64,000 bases of DNA, taken from contig CACJWU010000001.1 of assembly GCA_902597215.1 (NCBI GenBank), positions 1 to 64,000 of the forward strand, written 5' to 3'. The notes beneath the pieces were generated by a model. That model was not told the DNA's origin. It saw only the letters and a list, made by a program, of their open reading frames with translations, and made no database searches. The stretch is from an uncultured Pelagibacteraceae bacterium. GTDB taxonomy: Bacteria > Pseudomonadota > Alphaproteobacteria > Pelagibacterales > Pelagibacteraceae. The position numbers and the translations under genes were made by a program. Shown here in pieces: positions 50,556 to 64,000 of this stretch (position 1 is its first letter; the number at the start of each line of letters is the position of its first letter).

Positions 50556-50632
50556 TTATAAATATTATCATAAACACTCATGAAATTTATTAATGCCCTC
50601 GTGGTGAAATTGGTAGACACAAAGGACTTAAA
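50534..50632 (+). repeat. Right copy of direct repeat (tRNA-Leu promoter region plus 5' half)
   Basis: See left copy 48481-48581. Confidence 0.93.
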
Positions 50633-50680
50633 ATCCTTGCCGCTTGCGGAGTGCCAGTTCGAGTCTGGCCGAGGGCACCA
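50594..50680 (+). tRNA. tRNA-Leu(UAA)
   Basis: GCCCTCG acceptor, AAGGA-CTTAAAA-TCCTT anticodon arm (TAA), long variable arm, GTTCGAGTC T-loop, CGAGGGC-A-CCA end. Confidence 0.97.
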
Positions 50681-50684
50681 CTAA

Positions 50685-51452
50685 ATGAAAATTCAAATAA
50701 TTTCTGATAAAAATAATAAATCCTCAAAGATTAAAAGATCTTTAATCAAAATATTTAAACAAAATCAGATTAAAAGATCAAATCTAGCAATTGTTATTGG
50801 TGGAGATGGCTTTATGCTTCAAACTTTAAAAAAAAATAAGAATTCAAAAAAACTTTTTTATGGAATTAATTCAGGAAATTATGGTTTCTTGATGAATAAA
50901 TTTTCTTCAAAGGAGTTAATAAAGAATTTATCAAGAGCAAAAATGATTTCAATATTTCCATTAGAAATGACAGTAAGTAATAAAAATAATCAAACCAAAA
51001 AGCATATTGCTATTAATGAGGTATCAATTTTAAGACAAAGCAGACAAGCCGCTTCATTGTCAATTAATCATGGCTCAAAAGAAATAATAAAGAATTTAGT
51101 TTCAGATGGTGTACTTGTCTCAACACCAGCAGGTAGCACAGCATATAATTTATCAGTTCATGGACCAATTTTAAGTCTTAACTCAAAAAAACTTTCCATT
51201 TCTCCGATAAGTGCTTTTAGACCACGGAGATGGAAAGGTAGGGTAGTAAGTGATAAATCAAAAATAATTATAAAAAACTTAAATTCTAAAAAGCGACCAA
51301 TTAGTGCTGTTGCAGATAATCTAGAGGTAAGAAATGCAAAAAAAATAGTTATCCAAACAAATAAAAAGATTAAGTTTAATCTTTTATATGATCAAAATAA
51401 AAGTCTTCAAAAAAAAATTAAGATTGAACAAATAAGAAGAGAAACGTCGTAA
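50685..51452 (+). CDS. nadK: NAD kinase
   Basis: 'AIVIGGDGFMLQTLKK', 'GINSGNYGFLMN', 'VSDGVLVSTPAGSTAYNLSVHGPILSL'. Confidence 0.94.
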   Translation: MKIQIISDKNNKSSKIKRSLIKIFKQNQIKRSNLAIVIGGDGFMLQTLKKNKNSKKLFYGINSGNYGFLMNKFSSKELIKNLSRAKMISIFPLEMTVSNKNNQTKKHIAINEVSILRQSRQAASLSINHGSKEIIKNLVSDGVLVSTPAGSTAYNLSVHGPILSLNSKKLSISPISAFRPRRWKGRVVSDKSKIIIKNLNSKKRPISAVADNLEVRNAKKIVIQTNKKIKFNLLYDQNKSLQKKIKIEQIRRETS

Positions 51453-51460
51453 AATATTAA

Positions 51461-52819
51461 CTATTCAATTTTACATATATAAATGCCATAACCTGAATTT
51501 GAATTAAAAATTCTTTTATTCATAAATTTTAAGGAATAATCTTTTTGATATGTATTTGATTTAGGACATGGGTTAACTATACCATTGACACTATACAAAT
51601 CATATTTTTTTTCTGTCTTTGACAGATTACAATTTTGACAATTGTTAACTTTATAACTTTGTAATCTGATATCTTTGTTTATAAGAAAACCAAATGTAGG
51701 AAACTTATTTATTAAATCATTATTTTTTTTAATAAAATTAGATGTATTTATAAAATCGTTTTTGAAATTTATTATTGTTAAAATATTTCTAGCAAAATAA
51801 TGAGAATGACCCAAGATAGATATTAATAATATCAATGAGAACAAAATTTTTTCAAAATTTATTGTTATTAATTGATTTTTATTTTTTTCTAGTAGATAAA
51901 TATAAATCAATATTGGTGTTAGCCCTACCATATAGTAGTTACCTGGAATATTTCTTAAACTAAAGAAATATAAAAAAGGTATTATCATAAAAAACAACTT
52001 TTTTTTATACAATAACGTGAAAGTAATTAAAAAAAATAAAACTCCCCATAATGGCAAATAACCTCCACCATGAACTTTTGTAATAATATAATATTCAGTA
52101 AAAAGTTTTAAATTAAATAAAGATCCCGCTAACCAAGTAGCAGAATTTTTTTGAATACTTCCATTGATATAATTAAGAATAGAATAGGGGTATATTAAGT
52201 CTAAGATTAAAATGGTTAATAAAAAAACTAAAATTGTCTCTAAAAAAATTCTTATCTTAAAATAAAACTTATAATATGAAATTATAAAAAACAAACTTAA
52301 AAAACTAAAAAAAACAACATGAGTATAAAATAAAAAACCAAAAAAAATAGGCACTAGTTTAATTTTACTATTTTCAAATAAGAAATAAATAATTGTAATT
52401 AGCATTAATGCAAAATTTTCAGGTCTAAATTGTAGTTTTAACTGAATTATAAAAATAAAGATTAAGAGTATGAAAAGATTTTCATCATTTATTTTATTTT
52501 TTAAAAGTTTATACGAAAAAAAAATTGTAATTAATTTAACAATGAAATTAAATAAAAATATAAATTCATAATTACAATTCATATTTAATAGAGATTTTAA
52601 ATATGATGGTATCCAACCATGATAAGTCCATTCATCACCTAGTGGACTGCCAAATGCCATAAAGGTTTTGTATCTACAAATGTTAAAACTTAATTTTAGA
52701 AAATGTTCACCATCTCCAGCTGGTGAAGGTAAATAGTAAATTACTTCAATAAAGAATGTAGTTAAAATTATGAAAGATAAATAAAAGATTGGTAAATTTG
52801 TTTTAAATCTATTCATCAA
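51461..52819 (-). CDS. Polytopic membrane protein of unknown function (glycosyltransferase-C-like topology)
   Basis: 452 aa, about 10 or more hydrophobic segments, no clear catalytic motif. Confidence 0.5.
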   Translation of the reverse strand: MMNRFKTNLPIFYLSFIILTTFFIEVIYYLPSPAGDGEHFLKLSFNICRYKTFMAFGSPLGDEWTYHGWIPSYLKSLLNMNCNYEFIFLFNFIVKLITIFFSYKLLKNKINDENLFILLIFIFIIQLKLQFRPENFALMLITIIYFLFENSKIKLVPIFFGFLFYTHVVFFSFLSLFFIISYYKFYFKIRIFLETILVFLLTILILDLIYPYSILNYINGSIQKNSATWLAGSLFNLKLFTEYYIITKVHGGGYLPLWGVLFFLITFTLLYKKKLFFMIIPFLYFFSLRNIPGNYYMVGLTPILIYIYLLEKNKNQLITINFEKILFSLILLISILGHSHYFARNILTIINFKNDFINTSNFIKKNNDLINKFPTFGFLINKDIRLQSYKVNNCQNCNLSKTEKKYDLYSVNGIVNPCPKSNTYQKDYSLKFMNKRIFNSNSGYGIYICKIE

Positions 52820-52884
52820 TTTTATACATTAACAGATAAAGTAAATCTTTTTAAAAAAATTATTTTGTTATTTATTTAATGAAA

Positions 52885-52960
52885 TGGTGCCCCCGCACGG
52901 ATTCGAACCGCGGACCTATTGATTACAAATCAATTGCTCTACCAGCTGAGCTACAAGGGC
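52885..52960 (-). tRNA. tRNA-Thr(UGU)
   Basis: Minus strand GCCCTTGTAGCTCAGCTGGTAGAGCAATTGATTTGTAATCAATAGGTCCGCGGTTCGAATCCGTGCGGGGGCACCA; loop TTTGTAA. Confidence 0.96.
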
Positions 52961-52993
52961 ATGCGCAATAATTATTAATTATTTCTTAATTAA

Positions 52994-53737
52994 TCAACTC
53001 TTTTTTTTAAGATAACTTATATGGTGAAATACTATTGCTGCACTATTAGATATATTTAAGCTTTCTATATTTTTATCAATATCTATTTTAACTAAAAAGT
53101 CTGCATATTTTGAGGTATGTTTATGCATCCCTGAACCTTCAGACCCAAATAGTAAAACATTATTTCCTTTCCAATCTAAATCTGTAAAATTTTTTTTTCC
53201 TTTTCCATCAAAACCATAAATCCAAAAATTTTTATCCTTTAAGTTTTTTAATGTGCTATTTATATTTGAGACTGTAAAAATATTAATATATTCAATTGCA
53301 CCACTAGCTGCTTTAAACATCAATTTACTTTCACGTGGAAAAGTTCTTTCTTTAACAATAATACCGTCAATTCCAAAAGCTAATGCACTTCTAATTAATG
53401 AACCAATGTTTCTTGGATCTGTCACACCATCTAAACACGCTAATGTGACATTATTTTTCTCTTTTATAAAATTTTTTAAAGTAGGCTTTTCAAGATGTTC
53501 AATTTCAGCAACATATCCTTGATGTAACAAATTTTCTTTTGTACTATACTTGTCTAGCTCTTTTTTAGTTTTAAAATACACTTTTACATCAACTAAAAGA
53601 TTTTTATTTGGGCTTTTTCGATGTATATTCTTTTTACTTTCTTCAGTTAAAAAAACCTTCAAAACTTTTCTTTGTGGATTTCTTAAAGCTTCAATTACAG
53701 CATGTTGACCAATGATAAAAAAAGACGATTTATTCAT
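52994..53737 (-). CDS. rlmB: TrmH-family 23S rRNA 2'-O-methyltransferase (RlmB-like)
   Basis: 'IIGQHAVIEALRNPQRKVLKVFLTEE', 'CLDGVTDPRNIGSLIRSALAFGIDGII', 'LFGSEGSGMHKHTSKYADFLVKI'. Confidence 0.9.
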   Translation of the reverse strand: MNKSSFFIIGQHAVIEALRNPQRKVLKVFLTEESKKNIHRKSPNKNLLVDVKVYFKTKKELDKYSTKENLLHQGYVAEIEHLEKPTLKNFIKEKNNVTLACLDGVTDPRNIGSLIRSALAFGIDGIIVKERTFPRESKLMFKAASGAIEYINIFTVSNINSTLKNLKDKNFWIYGFDGKGKKNFTDLDWKGNNVLLFGSEGSGMHKHTSKYADFLVKIDIDKNIESLNISNSAAIVFHHISYLKKKS

Positions 53738-53867
53738 AAAATATAGTTAGTTTTACACGTTTTTTTGAATATTTTCCCACTAAATCACATATTGCATTTG
53801 CATAATAAAAATATATAAAACGCATGTTGTTTAAAGCATTATTGAACAAGGGGACACTTCCCCAATG

Positions 53868-53953
53868 GGAGGGGTTCCAGAGCGGTCAAATGGGGCGGGC
53901 TGTAAACCCGTTGACTTCGGTCTTCGAAAGTTCGAATCTTTCCCCCTCCACCA
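53868..53953 (+). tRNA. tRNA-Tyr(GUA)
   Basis: GGAGGGG acceptor, CTGTAAA anticodon loop, long variable arm, CCCCTCC-A-CCA. Confidence 0.96.
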
Positions 53954-53999
53954 TTCAATAATTATTTAAATAATAATGGAGTGAAACTCTTGGGGTTGC

Positions 54000-54073
54000 G
54001 CGGGTGTAGTTCAATGGTAGAACGCTAGCCTTCCAAGCTGGATGTAAGGGTTCGATTCCCTTTACCCGCTCCA
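54000..54073 (+). tRNA. tRNA-Gly(UCC)
   Basis: GCGGGTGTAGTTCAATGGTAGAACGCTAGCCTTCCAAGCTGG...TTACCCGCTCCA; loop CTTCCAA. Confidence 0.96.
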
Positions 54074-54111
54074 AGAAAGTGAAATTATAAATTAAATTGA
54101 GGTAAAAAGTA

Positions 54112-55302
54112 ATGTCGAAAGAAAAATTTGTAAGGAATAAACCGCATTGCAACATAGGTACTATTGGCCATGTTGACCACGGTAAAACAACTTTAACTGC
54201 AGCTATTACAAAAGTTTTAGCTGAAACAGGTGGTGCTACAGCAATTGCATATGATCAAATTGATAAAGCTCCAGAAGAAAAAGAAAGGGGTATTACAATT
54301 TCAACTGCACACGTTGAGTATGAAACTGAAAAAAGGCACTATGCTCACGTAGATTGTCCAGGACATGCTGACTATGTAAAAAATATGATTACAGGTGCAG
54401 CACAAATGGATGGAGCAATATTAGTTGTAAACGCTGCCGATGGTCCAATGCCACAAACTAGAGAACATATTTTACTTGCAAGACAAGTTGGTGTTCCTGC
54501 AATTGTTGTTTACCTTAACAAAGTCGATCAAGTTGATGACAAAGAAATGATTGATCTTGTTGAGGAAGAAATAAAAGAATTATTAACCTCATATAAATTT
54601 CCAGGTGATAAAACTCCAATTACAAAAGGTTCAGCACTTGCCGCTGTTGAAGGTAGAGACGATGAAATTGGAAAAAATTCAATATTAGAATTGATGAAGA
54701 ATGTTGATGAGTTTATTCCACAACCTGATAGACCAAAAGATAAAGACTTCTTAATGCCTGTTGAAGATGTTTTTTCTATTTCTGGAAGAGGTACAGTTGT
54801 AACTGGAAGAGTAGAGTCTGGTGTAATTAAAACTGGAGATGAAATAGAAATAGTTGGTATTAGAGAAACTAAAAAGTCAGTATGCACTGGAGTTGAAATG
54901 TTTAGAAAACTTTTAGACTCGGGTGAAGCTGGAGATAATATTGGTGTATTGTTAAGAGGTGTAGAGAGAACTGATGTTGAAAGAGGCCAAGTATTATGTA
55001 AGTCTGGCTCTGTAACACCGCATACTAAATTTGAGGCTCAAGCGTATGTTCTTAAAAAAGAAGAAGGAGGTAGACATACTCCATTTTTTACAAAATACAG
55101 ACCTCAGTTTTATTTTAGAACAACAGATGTTACTGGAGAAGTTGAATTACCATCAGGTACTGAAATGGTTATGCCAGGTGATGACGCCAAGTTTACAGTA
55201 AAATTGATCACTCCAATCGCAATGTCAGAAAAGCTTAACTTTGCTATTAGAGAGGGAGGAAGAACTGTTGGAGCTGGAGTGGTAACTAAAATTATAGAGT
55301 AA
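54112..55302 (+). CDS. tuf: Elongation factor Tu
   Basis: '[19 protein letters not shown]', '[27 protein letters not shown]', 'YLNKVD'. Confidence 0.99.
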   Translation: MSKEKFVRNKPHCNIGTIGHVDHGKTTLTAAITKVLAETGGATAIAYDQIDKAPEEKERGITISTAHVEYETEKRHYAHVDCPGHADYVKNMITGAAQMDGAILVVNAADGPMPQTREHILLARQVGVPAIVVYLNKVDQVDDKEMIDLVEEEIKELLTSYKFPGDKTPITKGSALAAVEGRDDEIGKNSILELMKNVDEFIPQPDRPKDKDFLMPVEDVFSISGRGTVVTGRVESGVIKTGDEIEIVGIRETKKSVCTGVEMFRKLLDSGEAGDNIGVLLRGVERTDVERGQVLCKSGSVTPHTKFEAQAYVLKKEEGGRHTPFFTKYRPQFYFRTTDVTGEVELPSGTEMVMPGDDAKFTVKLITPIAMSEKLNFAIREGGRTVGAGVVTKIIE

Positions 55303-55311
55303 GCTCTATAT

Positions 55312-55387
55312 AGGAGTGTAGCTCAATTGGTAGAGCGCCGGTCTCCAAAACCGGAGGCTGAGGGTTCGAGTCCCTCCGCTCCTGCCA
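55312..55387 (+). tRNA. tRNA-Trp(CCA)
   Basis: AGGAGTGTAGCTCAATTGGTAGAGCGCCGGTCTCCAAAACCGG...CGCTCCTGCCA; between tuf and secE as commonly found. Confidence 0.97.
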
Positions 55388-55405
55388 AAAATTATTAATT
55401 GAACT

Positions 55406-55597
55406 ATGAAAAACCCAATTAAATTTATTCAAGAAGTTAAACAAGAAGCTTTCAAGGTTTCATGGCCAACGTGGAAAGAGACGTTACAAGGTGCTTTAAT
55501 GGTTTTTGCAATGGCGGTTGTAATGTCAATATTTTTTCTTTTAGTTGATCAGGTTTTAAAATTTCTATTGGATTTATTTTTAAGGATAAGTTTGTAA
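55406..55597 (+). CDS. secE: Preprotein translocase SecE
   Basis: 'FIQEVKQEAFKVSWPTWKETLQGALMVFAMAVVMSIFFLLVDQVLKFLLDLFL'. Confidence 0.96.
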   Translation: MKNPIKFIQEVKQEAFKVSWPTWKETLQGALMVFAMAVVMSIFFLLVDQVLKFLLDLFLRISL

Positions 55598-56127
55598 TGA
55601 AAAATTGGTATATTGTTCAATCTCACTCAAGTTTTGAAAATAAAGTTGCTGGTTCTATTAAAGAGGAGGCAGATAAAGCTAAAATTTCAGACAAATTTGA
55701 GGAAATTATTGTACCCACTCATGATGTAACAGAGGTTAAAAGAGGAAAAAGAATACAAAGAAAAAAAAAGTATTTCCCTGGTTATGTTTTAATTAAAAGT
55801 GAAATGGATAATAATATATATCATATGATAAAAAATATAAAAAGAGTGAGTGGTTTTTTAGGGACAAAGGGCATGCCAGTTCCAGTTTCTGATAAGGAAA
55901 TAGAAAAGATTTTAGGTCAAATAAAAGATGGTGTGGCTCAGCCAAAATCTGGTATAGAATACAGTGTTGGTGAAAAAATACAGGTTGTTGATGGACCTTT
56001 TGCTTCATTCAGTGGTATGGTTGAAGAAATTGATGAAGAAAAATCAAGACTTAAGGTTTCAGTTTCAATTTTTGGAAGACCAACACCTGTTGATTTAGAA
56101 TATAACCAAGTAGAGAAAGTAAGTTAA
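55597..56127 (+). CDS. nusG: Transcription antitermination factor NusG
   Basis: '[19 protein letters not shown]', '[15 protein letters not shown]', KOW '[23 protein letters not shown]'. Confidence 0.98.
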   Translation: MKNWYIVQSHSSFENKVAGSIKEEADKAKISDKFEEIIVPTHDVTEVKRGKRIQRKKKYFPGYVLIKSEMDNNIYHMIKNIKRVSGFLGTKGMPVPVSDKEIEKILGQIKDGVAQPKSGIEYSVGEKIQVVDGPFASFSGMVEEIDEEKSRLKVSVSIFGRPTPVDLEYNQVEKVS

Positions 56128-56558
56128 TGGCGGCAAAAAAAGAAATAAGTGGTTTTATAAAATTACAAATAAAAGGTGGTCAGGCTAATCCAGCTCCACC
56201 AGTTGGACCAGCATTAGGTCAACGTGGTGTAAATATAATGGAATTCTGTAAAGCTTTTAATGATAAAACAAAATCATTAGCAGGCAAACCTGTTCCAGTT
56301 GAAATTACGGTTTATAAAGATAAAAAATTTGATTTTAAGATTAAATCACCACCTGCATCATTTTTTATTAGAGAGGCAGCAAAATTAAAAAGCGGTTCAC
56401 AAGAACCTGGTAGAAACATTGTTGCATCCATTACAAAAAAACAAGCAGAAGAAATTGCAAAGCAAAAGATGGAAGATCTTAATGCTCTAGACTTAGAACA
56501 AGCTGTAAAAATTATAGCAGGCTCAGCTAGATCAATGGGAATTGAGGTTAAGGAGTAA
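56127..56558 (+). CDS. rplK: 50S ribosomal protein L11
   Basis: '[35 protein letters not shown]'. Confidence 0.98.
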   Translation: MAAKKEISGFIKLQIKGGQANPAPPVGPALGQRGVNIMEFCKAFNDKTKSLAGKPVPVEITVYKDKKFDFKIKSPPASFFIREAAKLKSGSQEPGRNIVASITKKQAEEIAKQKMEDLNALDLEQAVKIIAGSARSMGIEVKE

Positions 56559-57247
56559 TGACATCAAAAAGATTTAAAAAACTTCCAGAAAAAACATTTG
56601 ATCTTCCAGCAGAGTCTGTTGATAAGTTGATACCTATTATAAAAAAAAACTGCACGGCAAAATTTGATGAGTCTATAGATTTGAGTTTTCAAATTAATCA
56701 TAAACAAAAAAAAAATGAAATTAATATAAGAACTATTGTTAATTTACCTGGTGGATCAGGTAAAAATGTAAAAGTTGCGGTTGTTTGCGAAGATGCAAAA
56801 TCAAACGAAGCTAAAACGGCAGGCGCTGATACTGTTGGTGGAGATGATTTAATTGAAAAAATTAAAAGTGGTGATATTAATTTTGAAAAATTAATTTGCA
56901 CTCCTTCAATGATGATTAAACTATCTAAGCTTGGAAAAGTTCTGGGCCCAAAAGGTCTTATGCCAAATCCAAAACTAGGATCAGTAACTGAAGATTTAAA
57001 AACTGCTGTACATGATGCGAAATCTGGCCAAGCAGAAATTCGAAACGACAAAGATGGAAATATAGGAGTAAGTATTGGAAAAAAATCTTTCACAGATGAT
57101 AAACTCGTAAAAAATTTTAATGCAATATTAGATACACTTGATAAAGAAAAGTCTAATAATGTTGTGAAGGGTGATTTAATAAAAAGTTCTTTTATTACCT
57201 CTACAATGGGAGTTTCTTATAAACTTAAATTAGGAAAAAATATTTAA
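56558..57247 (+). CDS. rplA: 50S ribosomal protein L1
   Basis: 'CTPSMMIKLSKLGKVLGPKGLMPNPKLGSVT'. Confidence 0.98.
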   Translation: MTSKRFKKLPEKTFDLPAESVDKLIPIIKKNCTAKFDESIDLSFQINHKQKKNEINIRTIVNLPGGSGKNVKVAVVCEDAKSNEAKTAGADTVGGDDLIEKIKSGDINFEKLICTPSMMIKLSKLGKVLGPKGLMPNPKLGSVTEDLKTAVHDAKSGQAEIRNDKDGNIGVSIGKKSFTDDKLVKNFNAILDTLDKEKSNNVVKGDLIKSSFITSTMGVSYKLKLGKNI

Positions 57248-57252
57248 CTGTT

Positions 57253-57774
57253 ATGATGAATAAAGACCAAAAGAAGAATTATATTTCTGAAATGACCTCT
57301 CAGTTTGAAAATAGTAAAGCTATTATGGTTACTCACTATCAAGGTCTTACAATGACTCAGCTGGATGAATTAAGATCAAAGATGAGAGAACATGGGATAA
57401 TCTTTAAGATTACAAAAAATAGAATTACAAAATTAGCTTTAGAAAAAACTAAATGCAAAGATTTATCTAATTTGTTTACTGGTCCAACAGCAGTCGCTTT
57501 TGGCGAAGATGCAATAATGTCAGCAAGGATTTTATCAAAGTTTGCTAAGGATAATGAGAATCTTAAACTAATTGGTGGAATGATGGATAATGAGATTCTT
57601 GATCAAGCTGGAGTTATAAATGTAGCAAATTTACCTACTTTAGATGAGGCAAGAGCTAATATTGTAGGTATTTTGAACGCTTCTGCATCAAAATTAGTCA
57701 GTATTTTACTTGCACGATCAGAAAAAATGAGTAATTTACCCACTGAAAATTCTGAAACAAAACCCAAAGAGTAG
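57253..57774 (+). CDS. rplJ: 50S ribosomal protein L10
   Basis: '[24 protein letters not shown]', 'KITKNRI'. Confidence 0.97.
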   Translation: MMNKDQKKNYISEMTSQFENSKAIMVTHYQGLTMTQLDELRSKMREHGIIFKITKNRITKLALEKTKCKDLSNLFTGPTAVAFGEDAIMSARILSKFAKDNENLKLIGGMMDNEILDQAGVINVANLPTLDEARANIVGILNASASKLVSILLARSEKMSNLPTENSETKPKE

Positions 57775-57778
57775 ACAT

Positions 57779-58144
57779 ATGCCAGACCTAAATAAAATTA
57801 TAGAAGATTTATCAAGTTTAACGGTTGCAGAAGCAGCAGATCTTTCAAAACAATTGGAAGAAAAATGGGGAGTAACCCCAATGGCAGCAGCAGCCCCAGC
57901 AGCAGCGGGTGGTGCAGCAGCAGCAGAAGATAAAGATGATTTTACAATCATGTTAGTTTCTGCAGGTGACAAAAAAATAAATGTTATCAAAGAAGTTAGA
58001 GCAGCAACATCACTAGGTTTAAAAGAAGCAAAAGATTTAGTAGAAGGAGCACCTAAAGAAGTTAAAGCTGGAGTTCCTAAAAAAGAAGCTGAGGAAATTA
58101 AAACTAAGTTAGAAGCTGCAGGCGCAAAAGTAGAACTTAAGTAA
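57779..58144 (+). CDS. rplL: 50S ribosomal protein L7/L12
   Basis: '[19 protein letters not shown]', Ala-rich hinge, '[26 protein letters not shown]'. Confidence 0.98.
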   Translation: MPDLNKIIEDLSSLTVAEAADLSKQLEEKWGVTPMAAAAPAAAGGAAAAEDKDDFTIMLVSAGDKKINVIKEVRAATSLGLKEAKDLVEGAPKEVKAGVPKKEAEEIKTKLEAAGAKVELK

Positions 58145-58162
58145 ATTAAAAGGATTTTTTTT

Positions 58163-58187
58163 GATACTGATTTTTTTAATCAGTATT
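58163..58187 (+). promoter_or_regulatory. Stem-loop between rplL and rpoB (attenuator/RNA-processing candidate)
   Basis: GATACTGATT-ttttt-AATCAGTATT (one G-U pair); in the 52-bp rplL-rpoB gap; no downstream U tract. Confidence 0.6.
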
Positions 58188-58196
58188 GATCTATAA

Positions 58197-64000
<5,804 letters not shown>

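Larger units (their letters stand above)
48543..50680. mobile_element. Small genomic island (or remnant) inserted at tRNA-Leu(UAA); no integrase visible
   Basis: Accessory genes bounded by a partial tRNA copy on the left and the complete tRNA on the right; extra imperfect repeats at both ends. Confidence 0.75.

Noticed and set aside
53955-54155. 66-aa minus-strand ORF across tRNA-Gly
   Set aside because: Overlaps a confidently folded tRNA and the tuf start on the other strand; spurious ORF (tRNA-derived peptide).

Overview
AT-rich bacterial chromosome segment whose gene content and order look like a streamlined alphaproteobacterium of the SAR11/Pelagibacterales type (inferred from content, not from a database search). 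Most of the window is dense core housekeeping: rpoZ, TRAP transporter, dusA, nrdAB, methylcitrate cycle (prpDBC), glmS with a C-terminal-only GlmU, class II DAHP synthase, nadE, cysS, cimA, rpsD, grx/bolA, purL-purQ-purS-purC-purB, map, sfsA, a GT81/HAD/GH13_18 glucosylglycerate-type cluster beside a sugar ABC transporter, nadK, rlmB, tRNA-Leu/Thr/Tyr/Gly/Trp, tuf, secE-nusG-rplKAJL-rpoB-rpoC (rpoC truncated by the window end). The standout is a ~2 kb accessory island at 48.5-50.6 kb inserted at tRNA-Leu(UAA). It is flanked by a 44-bp perfect direct repeat that duplicates the 5' half of the tRNA exactly to the end of the anticodon loop, plus further imperfect repeats. It carries two genes: a cysteine-rich DsrE-like small protein and a His-rich N-terminus outer-membrane beta-barrel/porin-like protein. 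Both sit behind two tandem palindromes (ATGTTATA-T-TATAACAT) that match the classical Zur-box consensus and overlap a TTGACA promoter. I propose it is a Zur-controlled zinc-scavenging cassette. Other notable items: perfect intrinsic terminators directly before the membrane-subunit start codon in two different transporter operons, operator-like dyads upstream of dctP, nrdA and the sugar SBP gene, a missing uridylyltransferase domain in GlmU, a long acidic RpoZ tail, a long charged-helix protein, and a small lipoprotein gene absent from the ORF track.
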